A stretch of DNA of 64,000 bases from Megalobrama amblycephala (lineage: Eukaryota > Chordata > Actinopteri > Cypriniformes > Xenocyprididae): the NCBI RefSeq assembly GCF_018812025.1, contig NC_063065.1, forward strand, positions 33,249,121 to 33,313,120, in the 5' to 3' direction. Positions 1-12,529 of this stretch are shown piece by piece; the stretch's first letter is position 1, and each line of letters begins with the position of its first letter. The notes below the pieces were generated by a model, which had not been told where the DNA came from, did no database searches, and worked only from the letters and a program-made list of their open reading frames with translations. The position numbers and the translations under genes are program-made.

Positions 1-105
1 AAAAAAAAAAAAATCAGAAATAAAATAATCGTTCATTAATGTAATCGAGGTAAAATGTTCAATTAATCGAGGTTTTGATTTTAGGCCATAATCGTCCAGC
101 CCTAG
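1..105 (-). mobile_element. hAT-like element terminus, cut by window start
   Basis: Read on the minus strand the segment starts CTAGGGCTGGACGATTATGG and continues with ATTAATCGA-type motifs. This is typical of terminal inverted repeats of hAT-type elements in fish. Only one end is in the window, so neither length nor target duplication can be checked. It abuts a fragment of a different repeat family at 106, which suggests it inserted into that repeat. Confidence 0.5.
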
Positions 106-214
106 TTTCAGTACAGCTTCAACACGATCCCAGATGAGGAATAAGGGTCTTATCTAGCGAAACAATCGGTCATTTTCTAGAAAAATAAAAAGTATATATA
201 TTTTAACCACAAAT
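106..214. repeat. Fragment of the AGGATTAGTTCACTT element family
   Basis: The stretch includes GAGGAATAAGGGTCTTATCT and AACCACAAAT. Both recur inside the arms of the TTAA-flanked element at 13483-15818 and the copy at 34320-34972. It is an internal piece of one arm; the outer arm would lie before the window start, beyond the hAT end at 1-105. Confidence 0.65.
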
Positions 215-1648
<1,434 letters not shown>

Positions 1649-1973
1649 AACATGGGGCAAAAGGGACAAAGTATTTATACAAATAATTTAGCTAAAATAA
1701 TGTTTTTTTAATAATGAACATTAATACATGTTCAAAAGAATCACTTTAGCAAAGTTTGTACTATTTTCGGTTTATTTAGATAAATAAAATAATTAATTTT
1801 TGTTCAATAAATATACTATCATTAAGATATGTTCAATATGTTCAAAAATACATGAATATATTTTAAAAAGTAAATATTCTGAGAGCATTGAATGAGATTC
1901 CATAATAATTTAATATAGCTTTACAGCAGTAACAAATAAATATGATATTGTATTTTATGATATGACTAATATC

Positions 1974-2004
<31 letters not shown>

Positions 2005-3071
2005 TTTATATATATTTATATATATATTATATAATAAATGTTACATTATAAATATGGTGATTATCTCTAAGGTGGACACTCATTTTGATATGATATCTGA
2101 ATTTAACCATGTTATGCCAACATATGGAAAAGTCAGCCAGCTGTTTATGATCATTTTAATTATTGTGCCTTTATCCTCAACAACAAGGGTGTGCCAAATA
2201 CCATATTTTTACATATTTTTCCATTACTGAAAAATTGTTGCTTGAATTACCTTGAACAAAACTGAAAATCATTAATGAGACATTTGTCTTAAAATATAGA
2301 CAATAATTTCATTGATTTGAAATGTACACATTTTAACATTTTCAAATTAGCGCAGAATCAACTTTGCATTGCTGTCCGCGATCACGTCAAGAATCAGACA
2401 ATATTTTGTGCATTCTAGTGGTTTAAAAGAGAATAAAGTCAAATGTGCCTTTAGCCCCGTTGTACCCTGCCTCTGTCTTATGCTGCCTGCACCATGTTAT
2501 TGTTTGCTTCCACATTTCAAATCTGAAAATGGTCCAAAAGTGGTGTAAGTCTAAAAATGGTCCAAAGACAGGATGGCAAAAAAAAAAAACTAATGGTTTA
2601 GAATTAATCAGTCATTTAAGGAATCATCAGTCAATTCAATTGTTGTGTTGGCACACAAGCTTCATACACCGGTCACGCTGATGGCGCTCCCCATAGCACC
2701 GATCCAGACATGGTCTCTCAATCACCTTCTCAGGGAACCATGGTTACAGTCATAACCTGAGATGTTTATCAGCAGGTGAGTGTTCACACTGTAATGACTC
2801 AACTATGGCAACTCCTCAGTTACTGGCCCTGCCGACTTTCTGTCAACTTCCAGCATGTTTGATATTATTGTTGGCTAAGCTACATATCTCAAACTCCAAT
2901 AGTCATCCATGATCATGGTTTGTAAGCACATGTTTTTTTGTTTTTGTTTTTTTTTCTCTGAGATTCACTTAAACTTCAGTGACTAATGCAATAAGTGGAG
3001 ATAGAAAATTATGTTTTTACTGAAAGTAAAGATCTCAATTAAGCTGTTCTTGGAAATACATGAACAGCAAA
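1649..3071. other. AT-rich unique DNA with a short (TA)n tract
   Basis: An interrupted TA tract lies at about 1976-2028. The rest is AT-rich sequence without recognisable coding potential, element ends or RNA gene. Confidence 0.5.
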
Positions 3072-3220
3072 TTCAGTTACACTTTATTTTAATGTGACAT
3101 TGTTGCAACGTAATAACTCATACGTACTGAGTAATATTAACTATTAATAATATTAAAATAAATAATGTACTTACTGTAGGGTTAAGGCTAGTGTTTGGTT
3201 TAGGGTTAGTTGTTTGTAAC

Positions 3221-4129
3221 TAGTGATCGACCGATATTGATTTTTCAGAACCGATACTGATAATTTGTGTGTTTATGTACCTGAAAACCGATATGCAGAA
3301 CCGATATTTATTTACTGTTATATTTCTGTTTTTGACACGATTACAACACCACTGAACTGAACAAACCATTTTATTTATAACAATCACTCCCTCCTTGCAT
3401 TGGAAAACAAAACAAATCTTATTTATACACCAATAAATTTTGTTAATTTTAATCTTCATATTACAAAAATAATTGTATTTATAAAAAAGCATCAGCAGCA
3501 ACACTAAATGTTAACAATAAGCAAAATAAATGTGGAATGTCTAATGTTTACAAATGGAGAAAATAAATTCGTGTCAACTTTGCAGAAATGTAATACTTCA
3601 TTTTAAACTACAGATTTATAAGCTGTTTAATAGGCTAAAGTGTGAAGAATAATTTCGCTGGATAATGTTAAATAACTTGAATAATATTCTCTGGAATACT
3701 GGAATATAACAAACAAAACATCATGGACTGTATTATTTAATTCATCAAAGTTACATCTTTATTGGAACAGGACATGATGGATTATCTTGCGTGACTCCGT
3801 GAGCTTGTCTCTATTTCTTAGAGACAAGCTGCATAAACTAGCTACATTTCGGTCATTTATGTAACACATCTAATTTGTGCATTAATGGCTGTTATGTTAA
3901 ATAAAGTTTGCTAATTACAGCAAAGCAGATTCTTTACCATGTGCACGCCGTTGTCTCGTCTCCCTCTCAGATGCGTTGTAATGGCGATCCTGCGCACAAT
4001 TCTCGAAACACTCACAAGATGGTGGCGCTTATCGCTAAATCCGATATTACAAAACCAGATATCCGATTATGGTAAAATGCTTAAATATCAGGGAAAACAT
4101 CAGTAAATTGTTATATTGGTCGATCTCTA
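3221..4129. mobile_element. Non-autonomous hAT-type element, 909 bp, with 8-bp target duplication
   Basis: The ends are imperfect inverted repeats: TAGTGATCGACCGATAT on the left against TAGAGATCGACCAATAT for the right end read in reverse (14 of 17 identical). The 8-mer TTTGTAAC occurs immediately outside both ends (3213-3220 and 4130-4137). An 8-bp duplication is the signature of hAT transposases. No transposase open reading frame remains. The 94-codon minus-strand frame inside (3220-3504) shows no domain. Confidence 0.82.
3802..3830. repeat. Perfect 12-bp hairpin with 5-nt loop
   Basis: AGCTTGTCTCTA (3802-3813) is followed by TTTCT and then by its exact reverse complement TAGAGACAAGCT. It lies inside the hAT-type element at 3221-4129. 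The stem is too short for a typical microRNA precursor. Confidence 0.9.
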
Positions 4130-4160
4130 TTTGTAACTATGCATTATTTATTACACACCT

Positions 4161-4439
4161 GTTCTCTTACTCTTTATTACACACATGTTCTTCTCTCTTG
4201 AGAGAAGAAGTTGAGATTCCAGCAAAAATTGGCTGTTTCGAGTTAGGCCAGTGGGACACTGCCTTTAGCGATATTAGCTCTATAGCACCAAAGCAATCTT
4301 CAGGAGGTGCCTCTAAAGAACAAGATCTTATAGGATAGCCAAAACTAGGTAAACCAGTGCTCTATCTACCCCCAAAATACTAAAAAAGAGTAGGAAAAAT
4401 GAGGCTGTGGCCTAAAGCATTGCTTAGCAGAAGCTGTTC
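4161..4439. other. Unique DNA, nothing recognised
   Basis: No domain, repeat terminus or RNA signal was seen. The small plus-strand frame ending near 4338 has no recognisable motif. Confidence 0.4.
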
Positions 4440-4800
4440 AACACTGACATTCCCCTTTCCACTGCTAGCTCCTCCAGTCAGATCCCTGGGCCAGAGTTTG
4501 CCATTAAAACACAAGCACTTGTTCAGTCCCCCTTAAGTTGAGGTTGTACCACGCCCCTAAGAAAATCCTTGGGAAAATGTTTGTAAGGTTAATGAATTGC
4601 CAATCAGTGTTTACAGCAAACACAGGGTTGCCAGCCGCCGTGGCAAGCCTTGAAGTCGACTAACCCGGGGTCACCGCTTGGTAGAGGCCCAGACAATGCG
4701 GCTGATTGGAATAGCAAACATTAGTGGCAGAGATTCAGGGGTCAAAGAGAGGAGACTAGTTAAATGCAAGACCATGGCACTCTGTGAAAAAGGGTAAGGA
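4440..4800. other. Candidate conserved noncoding block (GC-richer, repeat-free)
   Basis: A short GC-richer stretch with sections such as CCGCCGTGGCAAGCC and GAGGCCCAGACAATGCGGC lies within AT-rich surroundings. It contains no simple repeat, no transposon end and no credible open frame. A regulatory role is an inference from composition only. Confidence 0.25.
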
Positions 4801-5829
4801 GCACTGAGGGAGAAAAGACTGAATATTTAGTAGAGAAACATTGCTTGAATTATGATTTAACCCCAATCCGTTTGAATTAAGACTGAATAACAGTCATCAG
4901 ATCATTTTTCTGAAACTTCTTAACGAAAGACAGAATTATATCAGATTTACACTGAGATAATGTATAAACTTGCAGTTATCACTGGAATTTGTAAACAGAT
5001 GCAGTGAATACATCACAGGATTTAAAAAGGTAATTTTTAATTAATGTAATATAATCAGTACTGTTATTAATAGTTTACTTATTTAGTAATACGTTTACTA
5101 TTGAATGCACAGAAACGCTGATCACACAATATACAGACATATTTGTTAATTTTGTAAGTTATTCTACAAAATCCTGGATCTGTTTTTTTATGGTCATCAT
5201 TTTTAGATTTATCAAAAAACAGTGATTGGCCTCTTCCTGTCTAAGTGGGCAGTTCTTGGCATGAATAACCCACAAAGTGAACCAGACATTCTGACAGTCA
5301 AAAGTCTGAAAAGTCCAAAAATCAAAGCTTTCAGGGATAACTAACATCCATGCACACACTCAAATTACACAGCTTATAGACACTAAAATTATACTGCACA
5401 GAACCAGGGGACATGAAATACAATAACATATACTTTAGGAAAGTCAAAGAGCCAACCAGAGGTAAGATAGAAAGCAAAAGTAGAGTTTCACCATTTCCAG
5501 TGCTGGTCTGATCCAAAATCCCGACCAACACTTATGATATTCTTAAGTATTGACCCCACTGAATTCCTTTAAATGCACATGAACTGATTTAGCTTGTACC
5601 AGTGCTGATGGAGCAGAATACTAAATGTGCTAATGTGTTTAGAAAAGCAATTCAAGACCTTGTCTTCAAATCAATCCAGTTTAAAGTTCAATATCGCACA
5701 AAGCTAATGAAAGGTTTCCAGTGGCCCTTGTTTCATAAAACCACTTTAAGGCCATTTTGAATCTCAACAGTTTAACCTCAGTGCAGAATAAATGGGTCGT
5801 ATTGACTTTTTTCCTCCTTTTTTAAAAAA
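4801..5829. other. AT-rich unique DNA, nothing recognised
   Basis: Short frames on the minus strand around 5159-5531 show no known motif and no splice context I would trust. No repeat termini are visible. Confidence 0.4.
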
Positions 5830-6740
5830 GAAATCTCCGGAAAGCCAGCAAATCCCACTTATGGAACACATTTAAAAGGAGAAAGCCCATTAATTGGAGT
5901 TTTAAATGAGGCGAGCTCCCTCTCTCCCTGGATAGAGTCGAGGGGCCCTTTTAGGTTTCGTAAGCGAGGTGGGGGTTTGGTGTACCTTTGCACTAGAGCG
6001 TCCTCCTGGCCTTCCCTTCCATGGTGGGGCAGACAATGAGCTAGCTGTGTCCCCCGCAGACAAGGCTCTGGCCTGGGAGACCATACCCATTGCTCTGGGG
6101 GCGGAGGGCTAATTCAGGAGGGCGAGAGGGAGGGGGCTTGCACACTGTGGGAACAGCCCCGTCATCGGCCGACGGACAGCAGAGAGGCCAAAGCCGCTCA
6201 TCATTTGCAATTCAGATCATGAGCAGCCAGTCCGGGAATCAATGGTGCTGTATCAATCTGCCGACTGCAAATGTCATCTGCATTTTGATTCTTGACCCCC
6301 TTTTTGACGCTCCCCACACTGGAGCCATTGTCCTGTGGGGGCCACCCCTAGCTGTGTACTCCCATTCCCTGCCTAAAGTCTCACATTAGCCAGGCAAAAC
6401 CCACAAGCCGCGCTGCCTTTCAGAACAGCCCTAGTCGCTGCTATTTAGCCGTGTGTTCCGCAGGTCTCTCACAGCCCCATAAAGGAATTAGGAGCGCGAG
6501 ACAAAGCTGAAATACCAGTCGCTATTTGGAAAGCTAAATGGCGCTAACCTTTGTGGCCATTGTGATGATATAACAATTTGTGTCACAAATCTAGTTAGAG
6601 CGTAATGGTAAATCAGAACAAAACAAAAGTGGCAAAAGTCACTGCGGTTGGAGCATGTTAGCATGATGAATGCCAAGTCCAAGGGACCAAGAGGGGATGA
6701 GATGAGAATGAGAAACAAATTACAATGAAAACCACACAAA
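5830..6740. other. Candidate developmental regulatory block, repeat-free
   Basis: This is one of the longest GC-richer, repeat-free blocks in the window. It holds homeobox-type TAAT cores (CCATTAATTGG near 5888 and GGCTAATTCAGG near 6108), octamer-like ATTTGCAA (near 6205) and GCAAATGTCATCTGCATTTT (near 6267), and ACAAAG/ACAATG cores that resemble Sox sites. Several short frames exist on both strands (5902-6090, 6090-6389, 6488-6739). None carries a domain, and start or stop usage is what chance gives in GC-richer DNA. The enhancer reading is inference. Confidence 0.35.
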
Positions 6741-6764
6741 CACTCTCAAAAAAAAAACAAAAAA

Positions 6765-8965
6765 AAAAAACACTGTGTTACAAAAAACCCAATTTGGGTT
6801 GTTTTCAACCCAAGGGCTGGGTAAGTATAACACATGTTGGGTTAATTTTACCCAGCATAATGGGTTTATTCATTTTTAATATAATACTATATTAGCTTTT
6901 TTCCCCCTTTTACTTCATACATGAATTAATGTTTACGGATTAACTTAAATCTTCTATCCTCTAACTTTTTTTTTTTTTAAATAATCCACATTTGCATGAT
7001 AATTGCTTTATTTTTGATCATTTTATAGTATAGCATATTTTATATATATATATATTTTTTATACATATTGCCTACATGTAACCTTGTTTAACACATATTA
7101 GAAGTACAACAAGAAACATTTAGAAGTAATTAAAGTTTAAGCAACCAGTCTCTGTTGTCCTGTTTCCACTGTACGGCGCTGGATCTCGTGCCGGAGATGA
7201 CTCACGTTCGGCGGGGGAACTGATAACTTCAGACCGCCGCCCTGCGTTTCACTCGTAGCTGAAAAATCCTGTTACTGTCTCCATAACCTGTCCATAAATA
7301 ATCAGTGTACAATTCTGAGAACATATTTTATGATCCTAAGTATTTATATTCTGTATCTTTTTGAATAAAATCATAAAATGTTATGCAAGGAATCAGGCAT
7401 TTCCATCACGAGAAAAAAACAACGCAACGCTTGTTTAGGTGACTCACATCGCGCCCCTGTGTGTTGCTTTGCATAAAATTAAACGATATACAGAACAATA
7501 ATGAATATTTAGATAAAATAAAATGTGCACAAACCTGTATTTATCGAAGACATTCACTAATTTGACGGAGCTGCACTGCTCTCTCCTGAAGAGGGCGCAA
7601 AAAGCCCGCAATAAATAACTCAACCCCTGGGTTGTTACGTCTGAACCAGGATCTGGGTAACACAAAAACTACCCAAACACTGGGTTGTTACGTCTGACTC
7701 AGGAGCTGAGTAAAACAAAAACTACCCAAACACTGGGTTGTTACGTCTGACCCAGGAGCTGGGTAAAACAAAAACTACCCAAACACTGGGTTGTTACGTC
7801 TGACTCAGCTGTTGGGTAAAACAAAAACTACCCAAACACTGGGTTGTTACGTCTGACCCAGGTGTTGGGTAGCACAAAAACTACCCAAACACTGGGTTGT
7901 TACGTCTGACCCAGGTGTTGGGTAGCACAAAAACTACCCAAACACTGGGTTGTTACGTCTGACTCAGGAGCTGGGTAAAACAAAATCTACCCAAACACTG
8001 GGTTGTTACGTCTGACCCAGGAGCTGGGTAAAACAAAAACTACCCAAACACTGGGTTGTTACGTCTGACTCAGCTGTTGGGTAAACAAAAACTACCAAAC
8101 ACTGGGTTGTTACGTCTGACCCAGGTGTTGGGTAGCACAAAAACTACCCAAACACTGGGTTGTTACGTCTGACTCAGGAGCTGAGTAAAACAAAAACTAC
8201 CCAAACACTGGGTTGTTACGTCTGACCCAGGATCTGGGTAACACAAAAACTACCCAAACACTGGGTTGTTACGTCTGTCCCAGGAGCTGGGTAACACAAA
8301 AACTACCCAAACACTGGGTTACGTCTGACTCAGGAGCTGAGTAAATCAAAAACTACCCAAACACTGGGTTACGTCTGTCCCAGGAGCTGGGTAAAACAAA
8401 AACTACCCAAACACTGGGTTACGTCTGACTCAGGAGCTGAGTAAAACAAAAACTACCCAAACACTGGGTTGTTACGTCTGACCCAGGAGCTGGGTAAAAC
8501 AAAAACTACCCAAACACTGGGTTACGTCTGACTCAGGAGCTGAGTAAATCAAAAACTACCCAAACACTGGGTTGTTACGTCTGACCCAGGAGCTGGGTAA
8601 AACAAAAACTACCCAAACACTGGGTTGTTACATCTGACTCAGGAGCTGGGTAAAACAAAAACTACCCAAACACTGGGTTGTTACGTCTGACTCAGGAGCT
8701 GGGTAAAACAAAAACTACCCAAACACTGGGTTGTTACGTCTGACTCAGGAGCTGAGTAAAACAAAAACTACCCAAACACTGGGTTGTTACGTCTGACCCA
8801 GGAGCTGGGTAACACAAAAACTACCCAAACACTGGGTTATTACGTCTGACCCAGGTGTTGGGTAATGCAAAAACTACCCAAACACTGGAAAAATAACCCC
8901 AAAAAAAATGACCCAAAAGGCTAAACCCAGGACTTGGGTAGAAAAAAAATAACCCAATATTGTTT
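6765..8965. repeat. ACCCA/TGGGT-rich element containing a minisatellite
   Basis: The left flank (6780-6870) has inverted AACCCAATTTGGGTTG-type motifs and the right flank (8890-8960) has AACCCAGGACTTGGGT and ATAACCCAATATTG. Similar motifs form the ends of the elements at 18479-19746. The stretch 6900-7620 is ordinary AT-rich sequence apart from a GC-richer patch at 7170-7250. I infer that a miniature transposon gave rise to the tandem array in its right half. Precise ends and a target duplication were not found. Confidence 0.5.
7622..8890. repeat. Minisatellite, about 24 units of 50-53 bp
   Basis: Each unit has the form CTACCCAAACACTGGGTTGT then TACGTCTGACCCAGGAGCTG then GGTAAAACAAAAA. The TACGTCTG core recurs 24 times from about 7635 to 8842 (once as TACATCTG). 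Typical spacing is 53 bp, with 50-bp variants that lack one GTT. Each unit holds two potential hairpins, ACCCA-N5-TGGGT and ACCCAG-N3-CTGGGT. Unit variants alternate in a pattern that suggests duplication of unit pairs. It is not coding in any frame. Confidence 0.96.
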
Positions 8966-9758
8966 ACAAATTTATGAGACTTTATAACAGTGAGCACTTT
9001 ACGAAAATCAAGTGATAAAGCAATCTCGGCAAAGGCTTGGTCAAACAGAAGTGTTAGTGCTTCCTTATGCCATTTCCAAAATCTATGTCAATGTATAAAC
9101 AATGTCGCTCATTCACTAACAAATCACTCAAACAGCTACCTATTAATTTAATGCACTGTTATAATTTACTTTGATCTGTAGAAAAAAAAGGGGAAAAAGA
9201 GAGATAATTAATTCTCAGGAATTTCATGTCACCAAGAAATAACAGAGGTCATATGAATTCATTACCTATCACAAATTCAGATCTTTTGATGGTGTTTACA
9301 AGCAAAAAGATGTAGCTTTTGAATTAGTTCATTTAAAATAATTCACACTTAAGTCTCTTTTTTCACATCTTTCATCTAATGCTCTAAACTTTGAAAAGAA
9401 GCACACACACTCACACAACTGGGATAAACAACTGACAATCTGACTTTTGAATTACAGAAGCTCATTAGAATAAACAACAAATCACACATATAAATGTATC
9501 CACTTAGTTAATGTCTTTGTCTGGTTTTGATATACTAAATACCCATATGTATCACTGTTGCCATTACATCATGAGGTTAATGCTTAGGCCAAAATACACT
9601 CTACACAAGTCTTATCACAGACAAGAATGCATTGCAGTGTTAAAAGAGTCTATGCACAGCCTACTGGCTATGTATTTCTGCTAATATCCATAGCACCATG
9701 TACCATGGCACACCATGGTAGCAAACTCTTCCTGTCACATTTAGATTAACTATTGTTC
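8966..9758. other. AT-rich unique DNA, nothing recognised
   Basis: No gene, repeat end or simple repeat longer than a few units was seen. Confidence 0.45.
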
Positions 9759-9890
9759 ACTGGTCCTCGAGATCCACTTTCCTGCAAAGTTTAGCTCCAA
9801 CCCTGATCAGATCGCCCAGTCACCTTTATTTATAGCGCTTTATACAATACAGATTGTTTCTAAGCAGCTTTATGGTGATAGAGATGAAAA
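9759..9890. repeat. Two short dispersed-repeat fragments
   Basis: GATCCACTTTCCTGCAAAGT followed by TTAGCTCCAACCCTGATCAG (9771-9810) is a fragment common in fish repeats. The next part, CACCTTTATTTATAGCGCTT followed by TATACAATACAGATTG (9821-9856), is the start of a different widespread fish repeat whose other part appears at 10200-10420. Recognition is from memory of teleost sequence. Confidence 0.5.
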
Positions 9891-10199
9891 TAATGCTAAC
9901 TCTTTATTTTGATGGTCCCCTTTAATTAGATATTCTATAAGTATTGTTGCACCTACCTATTGTGTTCCGTATTGTGTTTATGCTCTGAGGCGCAAATAAT
10001 TTATTATATATGACAATTCTTATATACAATGTCTTCTATTGTAGAAACTTCCATTTTTCCTAGCGCCAGTGTATCAGGAAGTGATGTTTTTGTTCTCTTT
10101 GACTCGCTGGATGGAAACAGTGCTTTATTCGCAAATGTTTTAAGCGATATTCAAAATTTGCACATAAGTTAAATGCGCAACTTTGGATGGAAACATAGC

Positions 10200-10420
10200 T
10201 ATTGTCCAGCTCAGTTCAGTCCATTAGTGTCAGTGCAGCCAAATCAATAATGTTGCTGAATATTAAGTGTCCCCAACTAAGCAAGCCACAGGCAACAATG
10301 GCAAGGAACCCAAACGCCATTGGTAAGAGAAATTGAGAAAAGAAAAAAAAAAAAAAAACCTTGGGAGAAACCAGGCTTTGTTGGGGGATCAGTCCTCCTC
10401 CAACCAAACGAACGAACATG
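10200..10420. repeat. Second part of the dispersed repeat begun at 9821
   Basis: The segment includes GTGTCCCCAACTAAGCAAGC, GGCAAGGAACCCAAACGCCA and CCTTGGGAGAAACCAGGC. In the fish repeat I recall, these follow the CACCTTTATTTATA head seen at 9821. About 300 bp of unrelated or strongly diverged sequence separates the two parts. A purine-rich A tract sits at about 10338-10358. Confidence 0.5.
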
Positions 10421-10621
10421 GTATTGATTTCCCACCCCTGATTTAGGGTGACAATTTAAAATAAGTACAACACGACAAAACACTAAAATAAATCCTATTC
10501 AACAGAAACAAAAACATAGAGACAACAAAAATGAGAAAACAGTAAGCATTTAAACAGTAAGTGCAAAATAGCACTTCAGTAAAGTCACGTCACGTTTATT
10601 TATATATATCATTTTATTTAA

Positions 10622-11313
10622 AGGTCCCGTTTTTCGTGTTTTTTTTAAGCTTTGATTGTGTTTATAGTGTGCAATATAACATGTGTTCATGTTTCGCGTG
10701 TAAAAAAAACACAGTATTTTTCACATAATTTACTTATCTGTATACCGCTGTTTCCACTGCGTTCCACTGTCATTAAAACGGGCTGATGACTTCCTTGTTC
10801 TATGAAGTCCCTCCTTCAGAAATACGTAACGAGTTCTGATTGTGCCAGCGGTTCCTGTGTTGTGATTCGACAGCAGCTTAGCGAACCTTGCCCGGAAAGG
10901 TCACGTATGGCCTCTTACCATAACGTGGAGATGCACGCGCTCAGTGTTATTGTAAACATGTCTTTAATTTTACCCTATCAATTTGAGCCGGAATCAGACC
11001 CGGTGATTGGACTGCGGGATGAAAATAACAGCGTTTCGACGACATGGCGACAAACACACTCTACAAACGCAACTCTTGTGTATTCCTGTGGGCGGAGGTT
11101 AGTCAAAAAACTGTTTTAGTGACGTCATTAAAGAAGGAAGTAGAGGGATGTAGTCCAAACTGGCCGTTCGATGTAGGCGACTTCTGTTAAATAAAATATC
11201 TCGCTTGGCATTGAACTTTGAGCTTTAAAATTTTACAGATTTTATTTATACTCTAACAACAACATTACACACTAACTAAAGTTTGAAACATGGGATCACG
11301 AAGAACGGGACCT
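10622..11313. mobile_element. TTAA-flanked non-autonomous DNA element, 692 bp
   Basis: The ends form a 17-bp inverted repeat, AGGTCCCGTTTTTCGTG against AGGTCCCGTTCTTCGTG for the right end read in reverse (one mismatch). TTAA lies immediately outside both ends (10618-10621 and 11314-11317). A TTAA target duplication is typical of piggyBac-type transposition, though the terminal bases here are AGG rather than CCC. An open frame at 10802-11119 runs through the element. From its internal Met at 10958 the peptide MSLILPYQFEPESDPVIGLR looks unlike random translation. The part at 11120-11290 recurs in reverse at 38080-38200. Confidence 0.75.
10802..11119 (+). pseudogene. Open frame inside TTAA element, possible element-borne ORF remnant
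   Basis: This 105-codon frame lies wholly inside the transposable element at 10622-11313, so it is not a host gene. The first 52 residues look like non-coding translation. From the Met at residue 53 it reads MSLILPYQFEPESDPVIGLR, with a compact PYxFEPE motif. I associate that motif with N-termini of uncharacterised fish proteins, but I cannot confirm this here. The frame ends after about 52 more residues without a recognisable domain. It could be the leftover first exon of a protein once carried by an autonomous relative, or chance. Confidence 0.3.
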
Positions 11314-11317
11314 TTAA

Positions 11318-11699
11318 TAGATTGCTTAAAAGCAAGCAGCTTTATGGTATCAAACATGAAAAACATTGTCAGTGCCTCATTTCAACTACTGTAAAGTGGC
11401 TATCCAGTGTGTTCATGTTTTCACCCCCGGAGATCTTACCTCGACGGACTGAACAGATGAAATGAGTCAGAGAAGAGCTCCATGTGAAAGAAGTCGGAGC
11501 CTCCTATTACGTTATCAACATGGACCAATGGTAATATGAAGGTGTTTTGCAGCTGAAACTAACTTTTCCTGAGGGTTTGCTTTGGCAAGCCGTTTCAAAC
11601 TCCCAAAATGAACTCCAAACGAACTTCGTTTTGGCCTGATTTTGTTCGAAATGACAACACATCAATTCGCTCTTCGATTTTGTTTGAAGTATATGTAAC
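11318..11699. other. Unique DNA, nothing recognised
   Basis: No repeat end and no frame with a motif was seen. It is a short interval between two repeats. Confidence 0.4.
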
Positions 11700-11985
11700 C
11701 TGTTCTACCCAACCTGCTCCTACCAGGACGCGAACCATGGTCTCTGGCGTGGGAGTCGGGCGCTCTAACAAGGAAGACAAAAGGGGAGTGAGATTTACAT
11801 ACACAGCTCTTACTGACCCACGACAGTTACACTCACCCCCCTAAACCTCACTCCCACATGGGTCACGGCACCAAATGTAAACCAGTTCTTCTCGAGCCGT
11901 TACGAACGGGACACGAACCGTGGTCTCCGGCGTGGGAGTTGGGCGCTCTAACAAGGAGGCTACATTTTTACATAGGCCTTTAAGC
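11700..11985 (-). repeat. Two tRNA-Gly-like units, SINE-type repeat
   Basis: Two similar units on the minus strand each read TTAGAGCGCCC, then ACTCCCACGCC, then GAGACCAYGGTTCG. They resemble the D-arm, anticodon arm and T-arm of a glycine tRNA with a CCC anticodon. B-box-like sequences are GGTTCGCGTCC (reverse of 11726-11736) and GGTTCGTGTCC (reverse of 11909-11919). Neither unit closes into a full tRNA cloverleaf with an acceptor stem that I can see. They are therefore better read as tRNA-derived SINE copies, about 183 bp apart, than as tRNA genes. Confidence 0.55.
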
Positions 11986-12529
11986 TACACAACAAACCCA
12001 CAAAAAAAAAGCAGTGCTGTCCACAGAGGCCAGATGTTATTTTGAAATCCTGATGTTGCAGGTCTTTTCTCTCTGTTAGACTGAATTCCTCATGTGGCAT
12101 CGCCTTAACCGAGAATAGACATATAGATCCGACTATAGGTAAGACACCAATTAAAATTTAGGCAGTGCATGGTTATAAAAGGCTCTGATTATGAGCACTA
12201 CTGACAGACAGATGGACAGGCACAGTATGAATATGTTTTAACAGCACAAGCATATATCAGATGCAAAATCATTGGCATTTTATTAAGGCAATCATAGCTA
12301 TTATTAGTGCTCATACTTAGGACTAGGAATTTGAAAAAGCCAATAACCCTAAGTATTAAACTTCTGTATTAAACATCCTGCCCCTTTTGTGCTACAGACA
12401 TGAATGATACCTTGAATATGTGTGGCCTGTTGAGGAAAGAGAGGTTATGAGTTGCTCCAGAGAGAGAGAAAAGAAGTTTATAAAAAAATAAAATGCATGT
12501 GTGTCTTAGTCAAGGTTACAAAGAGCATG
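11986..12529. other. Unique DNA, nothing recognised
   Basis: AT-rich sequence without element ends, RNA signals or coding motifs. Confidence 0.4.

Larger units (their letters stand above)
3072..4160. mobile_element. Degraded non-autonomous repeat hosting a nested hAT element
   Basis: The left part has GTTACACTTTATTTTAATGT followed by AGGGTTAAG and TAGGGTTAGT runs, a layout common to fish hAT-type miniature elements. It is split at 3220 by the element at 3221-4129. It resumes with TTTGTAACTATGCATTATTT and fades near 4160. The matching right terminus is not found, so the host is truncated or eroded. Confidence 0.5.

Noticed and set aside
7622..8890. Regular repeats resembling a CRISPR array
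   Set aside because: Unit and spacer are not distinct; the whole 53-bp unit repeats, there are no cas genes, and the DNA is that of a vertebrate.
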